A stretch of 64,000 nt of DNA from Streptomyces sp. B1I3 (GTDB lineage Bacteria; Actinomycetota; Actinomycetes; Streptomycetales; Streptomycetaceae). This document shows positions 16,384-23,528 of this stretch, in pieces. The DNA is taken from the NCBI RefSeq assembly GCF_030816615.1, contig NZ_JAUSYD010000001.1, positions 1,240,001 through 1,304,000 of the forward strand, written 5' to 3'. The position numbers and the translations under genes are program-made. The notes under the pieces were generated by a model that had not been told where the DNA came from, ran no database searches, and was given only the letters and a program-made list of their open reading frames with translations. Each line of letters opens with the position of its first letter. Position 1 is the first letter of the stretch.

Positions 16384-17502
16384 TCACCGCATCCGCGCGA
16401 CGCGCCCCTTCTCGCCGGAGGCCCAGCAACCTCCCCGCGGGGCGCAGTCCACGGAGTCGTAGGAGCCCGTGTCCACGGTGCGCCAGGTGCGCCCGCCGTC
16501 GCGGGTGAGATCCGTCCCGGTCGGGCCGACCGCCACGGCCGACGACCTGCTGTGCGGCAGCCAGGCCGCTCCGGAGCGGTAGGCGACGGGCGGCACGGAG
16601 GCGCGGCGCCAGCTGCGGCCCCCGTCGCCCGTCACGGCCGCGGCCTCCGGTGACGCCTGGTCCGCCCGGTAGTCGCCGCCGACCGCGATGCCGTGCGTAC
16701 GGTCGCGGAAGGCGAGGCCGAAGACACCGCGCGCCGGATCCCCCGCGGGGATCGTGACCGCGGCCTCGGTCCAGGTCAGGCCGCGGTCGCCGGAGTGCAG
16801 CACCCGTGCGGTGGCCGCGCCGCCCGTGGCCAGCCATACGTCCTTGCCGCCGGAGCTGACGAGGCACTGGCCGCTCGCCGCGAATCCCGCCTCGCCGGGC
16901 CGGGCGGCGGGCATGCCGGCATCGGGCAGCACCCGCCAGTTCCGGCCGCCGTCCGCGGTCGACAGGATGCGGAACCGTCCGTCCACGGGGTCGCTCATCG
17001 CGAGCCCGTGGCGGCTGTCGAAGAAGGTCAGGCAGTCGTAGAAGGCCCGCGCGTCGGTGTTGCGGAAGGACTCGGTCCAGGTGGCCCCGCCGTCGTCGGT
17101 GCGAAAGACCCGGGACGCCTCGCCCTCGCCGATGGCCAGGGCCACCGCGCGGCGCTCGTCGAAGGCCTCGATGTCACGGAATTCGAGCTCCGCCGCACCG
17201 TCCGGGGACACGTCGCGCCAGTGCCGGCCCCCGTCGCCCGTCCGCAGCACCGTTCCCCGGGACCCGGCCACCCAGGCGGCACTGCGGCTGACGGCGGCGA
17301 GGCCGCGGAAGCGCGCGTCCGTGCCCGTGTCGGCGAGCGCCCATCCGGGCCCTCTCTGCTGCGCCCCCGCCGCGTCCCCGACCGTCCGCGCGGAGAGCGC
17401 GGACGGCACCGCTTGCACCGACGGCGCGGCCAGCACGGCGGTCACCGCGGCGCCGCACAGCCCCAGGGACATCAGTCGTCTCGTCTTCCCCATCGCCTTC
17501 AT
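16384..17502 (-). CDS. Secreted BNR/WD40-like beta-propeller protein (Ycf48/sialidase-like fold)
   Basis: A 372-aa exported protein. A signal peptide covers about residues 1-31 (basic start, LGLCGAAVTAVLAAPSVQA, Ala-x-Ala cleavage). The rest consists of repeated blades with Asp-box-like motifs of the type TGDGGRHW, TDDGGATW, TADGGRNW, SGDRGLTW, GDGGRSW and RDGGRTW, i.e. six visible copies. This arrangement matches Ycf48-like and sialidase-type propellers, but the catalytic residues of sialidases are not apparent. ATG at 17502 is used; an ATG three codons later (17493) is preceded by GAAGG and may be the true start. The function is unknown; an extracytoplasmic scaffold is likely. Confidence 0.85.
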   Translation of the reverse strand: MKAMGKTRRLMSLGLCGAAVTAVLAAPSVQAVPSALSARTVGDAAGAQQRGPGWALADTGTDARFRGLAAVSRSAAWVAGSRGTVLRTGDGGRHWRDVSPDGAAELEFRDIEAFDERRAVALAIGEGEASRVFRTDDGGATWTESFRNTDARAFYDCLTFFDSRHGLAMSDPVDGRFRILSTADGGRNWRVLPDAGMPAARPGEAGFAASGQCLVSSGGKDVWLATGGAATARVLHSGDRGLTWTEAAVTIPAGDPARGVFGLAFRDRTHGIAVGGDYRADQASPEAAAVTGDGGRSWRRASVPPVAYRSGAAWLPHSRSSAVAVGPTGTDLTRDGGRTWRTVDTGSYDSVDCAPRGGCWASGEKGRVARMR

Positions 17503-17682
17503 GGCGCTGGAAGCTAGCCGACGGGCCGACGGCCGTCCAGGGTGCGTCGGGCGAAACGGGGCAGGTGACGGGTGGACCGGGCGGTGACGCAGCTCACGCC
17601 GCCGGCCGGTGCACGGATCGAGGCGTTCCGTCGTCTACTCCAGTGCCGGGAACCGTTCTTACGAGGCGAGAGGGAGCAGGTC

Positions 17683-18099
17683 TTGTCCAGCGTCATCGAG
17701 CAGTCCGTGCAGGCCCGCATGGTCGCATCCGCTCCGCGGATGGAAACCCTGCCCGCCACCTTGCACTACGACCTCAGGGACCCTTTCGCGGTCCGCATGG
17801 CTTTCCCGGCACCGGCGACCCTCGAAGGCGCCGAGGTGTCCTGGGAGTTCTCCCGCGAGCTCCTGACGACGGGGATCGACGCGCCCGCGGGTCTCGGCGA
17901 CGTCCGGGTGCGGCCGTTCGGGTACGACCGTACGGTCCTGGAGTTCCACGCCCTCGAGGGCATCGCCATGGTGCACGTCCGCACGGCGGAGCTGCGCCGC
18001 TTCCTGAAGCGGGCGCAGGAGCTGGTGCCGGCGGGGGACGAGCACCGCTTCCTGGACCTGGACCGCGGTCTGGGCGAGTTGCTGGGCGACGCCTCCTGA
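17683..18099 (+). CDS. ssgD: SsgA-like sporulation / cell-division regulator
   Basis: A 138-aa protein of the actinomycete-specific SsgA-like family, which controls septum and spore-wall events. The body VIEQSVQARMVASAPRM..., YDLRDPFAVRMAFP, WEFSRELL, GDVRVRPFGYDR and LRRFLKRAQELVPAGDEHRFLDLD follows the family pattern over its whole length. TTG at 17683, preceded by AGGGAG with seven bases spacing, gives the length normal for the family; an upstream in-frame ATG at 17572 adds 37 unrelated residues. The symbol ssgD is my inference from sequence flavour and from remembered gene order near the small laccase in S. coelicolor (SCO6722). The family call is firm; the paralogue is less so. Confidence 0.85.
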   Translation: MSSVIEQSVQARMVASAPRMETLPATLHYDLRDPFAVRMAFPAPATLEGAEVSWEFSRELLTTGIDAPAGLGDVRVRPFGYDRTVLEFHALEGIAMVHVRTAELRRFLKRAQELVPAGDEHRFLDLDRGLGELLGDAS

Positions 18100-18322
18100 C
18101 CGGGTGGCCCCGGAAAATCCCGTTGCGCAGCCACGGGGCCCGCTCGTAGCGTGAGCGGTGTCCCTGCTGTCGTCGTATCGGAGAAGGACGTTGCTCCACA
18201 TCTGAGGTGTCCGTACCCGCGCCGCACGCCGTGCCGTCACATGGCCATCACGTGCGCGCCAACGGTGCCACCCAGTGTCCGAGCCGTCCTCCGTGTCATT
18301 CCGACGCAGCCGGGAGTCCCTT
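18100..18322 (+). promoter_or_regulatory. Leader region of the ABC-F gene with a possible 4-codon ORF
   Basis: A 223-base gap before the ABC-F start. GGAGAAGG (18180-18187) is followed by TTG-CTC-CAC-ATC-TGA (18191-18205), a possible micro-ORF encoding four residues. Antibiotic-resistance ABC-F genes are often preceded by attenuating leader peptides, so translation-controlled attenuation is conceivable here. I could not identify a defined terminator/antiterminator pair. Confidence 0.3.
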
Positions 18323-19969
18323 GTGCCTGCACCCACGACCCACATCACCTGTTCCTCCCTCTCGTTCTCCTGGCCCGACGGGAGCGAGGTCTTCCACGGC
18401 CTCCAGCTCGCCGTGGGCCCCGGACGGACCGGTCTCATCGGGCTCAACGGCTGCGGCAAGTCCACCCTGTTGCGGCTGATCGCCGGCGAACTCGCCCCGA
18501 CCGGCGGCCGGATCTCCACGGCCGGCGACGTCGGCCACCTTCCGCAGAACCTCGCCCTGGACACCTCACTGCGGGTGGACGAGGCACTGGGCATCGCCCG
18601 GAAGCGGGAAGCGCTCGGCGCCATCGAAGCCGGCGACGTCCGGGAGGAGCACTTCGCCACGGTCGGTGACGACTGGGACGTGGACGAGCGTGCCCGCGTG
18701 ACGCTGGACCGGCTGGGCCTGTCCGGTGTCGGTCTCGACCGGACCGTCGGCGAGATGTCGGGCGGCGAGTGCGTGCTGCTGCGGCTGGCCGCGCTCCTGC
18801 TGGCCCGCCCTGCGGTCCTGCTGCTGGACGAGCCGACCAACGATCTCGACCTGTACGCCCGCCGGCGGCTGTACGACGCCGTCGACGCCTGGCCGGGCGT
18901 GCTGGTCGTCGTCAGCCACGACCGGGAACTGCTGGAGCGGGTCGACCGGATCGCCGACCTCAGGGAAGGTGCCGTGACCTGGTACGGGGGCAGCCTCTCG
19001 GCGTACGAGGAGGCGCTCGCCGTGGAACAGGAGGCCGCCGGGCGGATGGTGCGTGTCGCGGAGGCGGACGTACGGCGCCAGAAGCGCGAGCTGGCCGACG
19101 CCCACGTCAAACTGGCCCGCCGCAAGCGGTACGGACAGAAGATGTGGGACACCAAGCGCGAGCCGAAGGCCGTCATGGGCCAGCGGAAGCAGACCGCGCA
19201 GGAGTCGGCCGGGAAGCACCGCATCATGCACACCGCACGCCTGGCGGACGCCGAGCAGCGGCTCGACGAGGCCGTCGACGCGGTGCGGGACGACGACGAG
19301 ATCCGGATCGAACTGCCGCACACCCGGGTGCATCCGGGCAGCGGCGTCCTGACCCTGCGCGACCTCCGGCCGGCTCACGGGCCACGGCTGCGGGGCGAGT
19401 GGGACCTGCGGGGCCCGGAACGGATCGCGCTGACCGGCCGTAACGGCGCCGGGAAGACGACGCTGCTGCGCACGATCGCCGGCGAGCTGGCCCCGGTCTC
19501 CGGCGAGGCGGACGTGCACGTGCCGGTGGGATTCCTGCCGCAGCGCCTCGACGTCCTGGACGACGGCTCGTCCCTGGTGGAGAACGTGGCCCGCTTCGCG
19601 CCGGGGGTCACGGACAACCGGATCCGGGCCAGGCTGGCCCATTTCCTGTTCAAGGGGGCGCACGCGGACCGCCCTGCCGGGACGCTCTCGGGCGGGGAGC
19701 GCTTCCGGGCCACGCTGGCCGCGCTGCTGCTCGCCGAGCCGGCTCCGCGGCTGCTTATGCTGGACGAGCCGACGAACAGCCTGGATCTCTCCGGCGTGCA
19801 CCGTCTCACGGAGGCACTGGAGGCGTACGAGGGGGCGCTGATCGTGGCGAGCCACGACATGCCCTTCCTCGAGTCGCTGGGAATCACCCGGTGGCTGGTG
19901 CTGGACGCCGGCGGAATCCATGACGCCACTCCCGGCGAATCGCCGCGAATCCGGGCCCAGGACGTGTGA
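18323..19969 (+). CDS. ABC-F family ATP-binding protein (ribosome-associated)
   Basis: A 548-aa soluble protein with two ABC ATPase domains and no membrane segment, as in ABC-F translation factors and ribosome-protection proteins. The first nucleotide domain has Walker A GLNGCGKST (about residues 40-48), signature MSGGE (145-149) and Walker B LLLDEPTNDLD (166-176). The second has GRNGAGKTT, LSGGERFRATLAALLL and LMLDEPTNSLD. Between them lies the charged helical linker (KRKRYGQKMWDTKREPKA region, here LARRKRYGQKMWD), typical of resistance-type members. GTG at 18323 follows CGGGAG; a GTG at 18275 is also possible. The antibiotic, if any, is unknown; there is no biosynthetic cluster in the window. 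Confidence 0.9.
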   Translation: MPAPTTHITCSSLSFSWPDGSEVFHGLQLAVGPGRTGLIGLNGCGKSTLLRLIAGELAPTGGRISTAGDVGHLPQNLALDTSLRVDEALGIARKREALGAIEAGDVREEHFATVGDDWDVDERARVTLDRLGLSGVGLDRTVGEMSGGECVLLRLAALLLARPAVLLLDEPTNDLDLYARRRLYDAVDAWPGVLVVVSHDRELLERVDRIADLREGAVTWYGGSLSAYEEALAVEQEAAGRMVRVAEADVRRQKRELADAHVKLARRKRYGQKMWDTKREPKAVMGQRKQTAQESAGKHRIMHTARLADAEQRLDEAVDAVRDDDEIRIELPHTRVHPGSGVLTLRDLRPAHGPRLRGEWDLRGPERIALTGRNGAGKTTLLRTIAGELAPVSGEADVHVPVGFLPQRLDVLDDGSSLVENVARFAPGVTDNRIRARLAHFLFKGAHADRPAGTLSGGERFRATLAALLLAEPAPRLLMLDEPTNSLDLSGVHRLTEALEAYEGALIVASHDMPFLESLGITRWLVLDAGGIHDATPGESPRIRAQDV

Positions 19970-20019
19970 CTTCCTGCATCGCGGGCACCCGTGACCTGCA
20001 CGAAGGACGACGGTTGCAC

Positions 20020-20036
20020 GGGCCCTGCGAGGGTCC
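20020..20036 (+). terminator. Weak hairpin after the ABC-F gene
   Basis: GGGCCCT and AGGGTCC pair around a GCG loop (one G-U pair), 50 bases after the stop. It has no T tract. Confidence 0.3.
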
Positions 20037-20063
20037 GGCTTGGCGATGCCCTTACCGCCGCCT

Positions 20064-20100
20064 TAACCTACGGTCACGTAACCTACGAAGCCGTAGGTAA
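20064..20100. promoter_or_regulatory. Repeated CCTACG operator boxes before the desaturase
   Basis: Three copies of the element TAACCTACG occur: direct at 20064 and 20079 (15 bases apart) and inverted at 20092-20100 (CGTAGGTAA). The last two form a near-perfect palindrome with a 4-base centre, 23 bases ahead of the desaturase start. This is typical of a TetR-type operator. Confidence 0.6.
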
Positions 20101-20123
20101 TTCTCCCGTCCCCAGGAGCCCCC

Positions 20124-21101
20124 GTGACGATCACCTCTCCCCACCTCGGCAGTCCGAAGGCGTGGACCGACGCCCACCTGCTGTACGCGCTGGAAGAGGT
20201 GGTGGAGAAGGAACTCAACCGCCACCTGAAGGTCGCCAAGGACTGGATGCCCCACGAGTACGTCCCCTTCTCCGACGGCCGGAACTTCCCCGGTATCTTC
20301 GAGGACGGCGAAGCCTGGGAGACGAGCCAGTCCAAGGTCACCGACATCGGCCGGATCGCCCTGGTCGTGAACCTGCTGACCGAGGACAACCTCCCCAGCT
20401 ACCACCACGAGATCGCCTCGCTCTTCGGCCGTGACGGCGCCTGGGGCACCTGGGTGCACCGCTGGACCGCGGAGGAGGGCCGGCACGGCATCGTCATGCG
20501 CGACTACCTGCTCACCTCGCGCGCGGTGGACCCGGACAAGCTCGAGCAGTTCCGCATGGTGCACATGGCCGAAGGCTTCGAGTCCGACAACCGTCACTCG
20601 ATGCTGCACTCCGTGGCGTACGTCGCCTTCCAGGAGCTGGCGACCCGCGTCTCGCACCGCAACACCGGCCACCAGTCGGGCGACCCGGTCTGCGACCGGA
20701 TGCTGGCCCGGATCGCGACCGACGAGAACCTCCACATGGTCTTCTACCGCAACCTGCTGGGTGCGGCCTTCGAGCTCGCCCCGGACCTCACGATGCAGTC
20801 CGTGCGCGATGTCGTCGTCAACTTCCGGATGCCCGGCCACGGGATGCCCGGCTTCGAGCGGGCCGCCGCGCAGATGGCGATCGGCGAGATCTACAACATG
20901 CGCATCCACCATGACGACGTGCTCCAGCCCGTTCTCCGCTACCTGAAGGTCCTCGAGATCGACGGCCTCGGCCCCGAGGGCCTCAAGGCGCAGGAGGAGC
21001 TCGGGCTGTACATGAGCGGGCTGGACAGCGAGGCGTCGAAGTTCGACGCGAAGCTGGCGGCGCGCAAGGCCCGCATGACGGCCCGCGCCGCCCAGGGCTG
21101 A
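20124..21101 (+). CDS. Acyl-ACP desaturase (FA_desaturase_2, soluble di-iron)
   Basis: A 325-aa soluble ferritin-like di-iron enzyme that inserts a double bond into acyl-ACP or acyl-CoA. The iron-ligand motifs are present: the first glutamate and EIASLF region, EEGRHG (E-E-x-R-H) and DENLHM (D-E-x-x-H), plus glutamates in the N-terminal helix ALEEVVEKELNRHLK. The GTG at 20124 follows AGGAG. The length is in the range of actinobacterial DesA1/DesA2-type proteins. It is a single-gene unit, with an operator-like repeat upstream and a strong hairpin downstream. It probably adjusts membrane fluidity. Confidence 0.92.
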   Translation: MTITSPHLGSPKAWTDAHLLYALEEVVEKELNRHLKVAKDWMPHEYVPFSDGRNFPGIFEDGEAWETSQSKVTDIGRIALVVNLLTEDNLPSYHHEIASLFGRDGAWGTWVHRWTAEEGRHGIVMRDYLLTSRAVDPDKLEQFRMVHMAEGFESDNRHSMLHSVAYVAFQELATRVSHRNTGHQSGDPVCDRMLARIATDENLHMVFYRNLLGAAFELAPDLTMQSVRDVVVNFRMPGHGMPGFERAAAQMAIGEIYNMRIHHDDVLQPVLRYLKVLEIDGLGPEGLKAQEELGLYMSGLDSEASKFDAKLAARKARMTARAAQG

Positions 21102-21110
21102 CCGCACGGC

Positions 21111-21149
21111 CCGACGACGGTACGGCGTGCCCGGCCGTACCGTCGTCGG
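21111..21149 (+). terminator. Strong hairpin terminator after the desaturase gene
   Basis: Perfect 15-bp arms (21111-21125 and 21135-21149) surround a 9-base loop, 9 bases after the desaturase stop, followed by CTCCCTTTC. Streptomycete terminators often lack a long T run. Confidence 0.8.
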
Positions 21150-21205
21150 CTCCCTTTCGTGGCGGTTGTAGGGGACGAGGACGCCTCCTGGACTGACCCC
21201 CCGAC

Positions 21206-22117
21206 ATGGCGGAACGTACTCTGTGCCGGGTGAAGCCAGTGACGCGTCTTGTTCTTTTCGGTGGGCCCGTCGTCATAGCTGTTTCGATCTTGTTCAGCAA
21301 TGGCGATTCCGAGCCGCCCACGCTCTCACCGCAGCCCTCCGTGTCCCCGAAGACCGCAGAGGCCACTGCGGACGGCGCCGCGGAGGCCGACGAGACCGAC
21401 GCCCTGCCGCCCGGGCTCGCCGCTCCCCGGATGAAGGAGCTCGCGTCCGAGCTGGTGGCGAGCGCCGAGGCCTCCACCCTGGACTGGCGCAGCCAGTACG
21501 GGGCGATCGAGGACGTCGGTGACGGCAACGGCTACACCGCCGGGATCATCGGATTCTGCTCCGGTACGAACGACATGCTGCAACTGGTCGAGGCGTACAC
21601 CGAGGAACGTCCGGACAACCCGCTCGCCCCGTTCCTCCCGGTGTTGCGCGAGGTGGACGGCACCGACTCGCACGAAGGGCTGGACCCCGGGTTCACCGCC
21701 GCCTGGCGCCAGGCGGCCGAGGACCCCGCCTTCCGCACGGCTCAGGACGCGACGAGGGACAGGCTGTACTTCGATCCCGCGGTGCGGCTGGCGAAGATGG
21801 ACGGCCTCGGCACGCTCGGGCAGTTCATCTACTACGACGCGATGGTCCTGCACGGGCCGGGCATCGAGGAGAACGGCTTCTACGGCATCCGCGACGCCGC
21901 GATGGCCGAGGCGGACACGGCCGCGGAGGGCGGCGACGAGGAGACGTACCTCGACGTCTTCCTCGACGCGAGCCGGTCGGCGATCAAGGCCCGGAAGGTC
22001 CAGCGTGACACCACGCGTATCGACACGGCGCAGCGGGTGTTCCTCTCCGCGGGCAATCTGGAACTGAAGCCGCCGCTGGCGTGGCAGGTGTACGGCGAGG
22101 AGTTCCGCATCCCCTGA
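21206..22117 (+). CDS. GH46 family chitosanase (secreted or anchored)
   Basis: A 303-aa endo-chitosanase that hydrolyses GlcN-containing chitosan. Residues about 12-28 are hydrophobic (LVLFGGPVVIAVSILF) and form a signal peptide or anchor. They are followed by a Ser/Pro/Ala/Glu-rich linker of about 45 residues and then the catalytic domain. The general acid glutamate lies in LVASAEASTLDW and the second catalytic aspartate in DVGDGNGYTAGIIGFCSG. YFDPAVRLAKMDGLGTLGQF and YYDAMVLHGPG follow the family closely. A GTG at 21230 (MKPVTRL) would give a shorter, more signal-like N-terminus. The cytosolic negative linker and the single hydrophobic segment leave open whether the enzyme is released. Confidence 0.9.
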   Translation: MAERTLCRVKPVTRLVLFGGPVVIAVSILFSNGDSEPPTLSPQPSVSPKTAEATADGAAEADETDALPPGLAAPRMKELASELVASAEASTLDWRSQYGAIEDVGDGNGYTAGIIGFCSGTNDMLQLVEAYTEERPDNPLAPFLPVLREVDGTDSHEGLDPGFTAAWRQAAEDPAFRTAQDATRDRLYFDPAVRLAKMDGLGTLGQFIYYDAMVLHGPGIEENGFYGIRDAAMAEADTAAEGGDEETYLDVFLDASRSAIKARKVQRDTTRIDTAQRVFLSAGNLELKPPLAWQVYGEEFRIP

Positions 22118-22133
22118 CCACGGCGGGCCCGGT

Positions 22134-22388
22134 TCAGGCCCGGTCGCCCTGGCCTCTGCGCAGCCGCTCCCGCTCCTTCTCGGAGAGGCCGCCCCACACG
22201 CCGAAGCGTTCGTCGTGGGCGAGTGCGTACTCCAGGCAGGCCACCCGGCCCTCGCAGGCGTTGCACAGCTGCTTGGCCTCACGGGTGGAGCTTCCCGGCG
22301 CCGGGAAGAAGAACTCGGGGCCGGTCTGCGCGCACAACGCCGTCTCCTGCCAGGCCAGCGCGTCGTCGGTCATGGTGTTGATCGGCAT
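22134..22388 (-). CDS. wblJ: WhiB-like Fe-S transcriptional regulator
   Basis: An 84-aa actinobacterial regulator that binds a 4Fe-4S cluster and works with sigma factors. The four cysteines are in ALCAQTG, then LCNACEGRVAC (C-x2-C-x5-C). They are followed by the invariant GVWGGLSEKERERLRR turn and basic tail. ATG at 22388 (MPINTM) is used; starts at 22418 or 22373 are possible. It is convergent with the chitosanase gene, 16 bases apart. The symbol wblJ rests on remembered synteny (SCO6715 lies near the small laccase gene in S. coelicolor) rather than on sequence proof. The family is certain. Confidence 0.87.
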   Translation of the reverse strand: MPINTMTDDALAWQETALCAQTGPEFFFPAPGSSTREAKQLCNACEGRVACLEYALAHDERFGVWGGLSEKERERLRRGQGDRA

Positions 22389-22522
22389 GCGCCCACAGTG
22401 CACGGTGGCGATAAACAAGTGATCAACGCCGCGTCAATGCGCCTCGCTCCCCCGCGGCCCGTTGCGCGGACCGCGGGCCGGGCGCGGCCCCGTCCCGTCC
22501 CGCCGGACCGCTGCGCCGCCGC

Positions 22523-23317
22523 TCAGCCCTCCGGCATCGTGGGCTTGATCACCGCGAACGCCGCACCCGCCGGATCGGCGAAGGTGGCGATCCTGCCGAC
22601 GTCCGGCACGTCCATGGCCGCCAGCGTGACCGAGCCGCCCAGACGCTCCACGTCGGCCACCGCCGTGTCGCAGTCCTCGACGGCGAAGTACGGCAGCCAG
22701 TGGGGCCCCGCGGGGGCCTGGCTCGGCACGCCGTCGATGGGGACGAGCCCGCCGAACCATGACATGTCACGCTCGGTGCCGGCGGGGCGGACCATCGTGT
22801 AGGAGCCACCGGGGTACGCCATGTCCTCGGTCTGCCATCCGAAGACGGTGTGGAAGAACGCGGCGGCGGCGGGGACGTCGGGTGTGTAGAGCTCGGACCA
22901 GATCAGTGCTCCCGGCTCCCTGATCACGTCGAGGCCGGTATTCGTACCCGGCTGCCAGACGCCGAAGTAGGCCCCGGCGTTGTCCGTGAAGCCGCCCATG
23001 CGCCCGTAGTCGAGGACGTCCATCGGGGGGAACGCCGCGGTGCCCCCGGCCTGCTCCACGGTCCTGGCGGTCGCGTCCGCGTCGGGGGTCTGGAAGTAGA
23101 CCGACCAGGCGGGCTTGCCCTGGTCCTCCGGCACCGTCATGGCGCCCGCGACCGTCCTGCCGTTCAGCTGATACATCCCGTATCCGCCGGTCTCGGGTCC
23201 GCCGGGCACCAGCTCCCAGCCGAAGAGGCCGCGGTAGAAGGCCGTTGCCGCGTCGAGGTCGGGTGTGCCGAGGTCGACCCAGTTGGGTGCGCCGGTCACG
23301 AAAGCCGGATCGAGCAT
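22523..23317 (-). CDS. VOC family protein (tandem glyoxalase/bleomycin-resistance domains)
   Basis: A 264-aa protein of two paired vicinal-oxygen-chelate modules. Each starts with a conserved block: PNWVDLGTPDLDAATAFYRGLFGWEL (residues about 11-36) and the second, IWSELYTPDVPAAAAFFHTVFGW. Both halves end with a GRI/GGFxDxxGAxFGVWQP-type strand. Such duplicates are frequent in streptomycetes and act as hydroxylase-like or binding proteins; no substrate can be inferred. ATG at 23317 is preceded by AAGGAG. It is divergent from the SNF2 gene across a palindrome-bearing gap. Confidence 0.9.
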   Translation of the reverse strand: MLDPAFVTGAPNWVDLGTPDLDAATAFYRGLFGWELVPGGPETGGYGMYQLNGRTVAGAMTVPEDQGKPAWSVYFQTPDADATARTVEQAGGTAAFPPMDVLDYGRMGGFTDNAGAYFGVWQPGTNTGLDVIREPGALIWSELYTPDVPAAAAFFHTVFGWQTEDMAYPGGSYTMVRPAGTERDMSWFGGLVPIDGVPSQAPAGPHWLPYFAVEDCDTAVADVERLGGSVTLAAMDVPDVGRIATFADPAGAAFAVIKPTMPEG

Positions 23318-23437
23318 GGTGTGCTCCTTCAGCGATTCTCGCCGTCTCGCTCATTGGTTCGGACAGAGGGGTTCCCTCCCCGAGATCTCCCGCACCGAGT
23401 CTTGCACCGGGGACCGGCAACCGCAGTTCGCGCCGCG

Positions 23438-23456
23438 CCATGCGCACGGCGCATGG
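23438..23456. promoter_or_regulatory. Perfect palindrome CCATGCGC-N3-GCGCATGG in the VOC/SNF2 divergent gap
   Basis: Two 8-bp arms with a 3-base centre, in the 211-base region between divergent genes. It looks like an operator; no dedicated regulator gene adjoins it. Confidence 0.45.
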
Positions 23457-23528
23457 GACCATGGGACACGGCGGGGGCGGCCGGACGGTCCACGATCGTG
23501 GTGGGACAGCGGGGACAGAAGGACGTAC

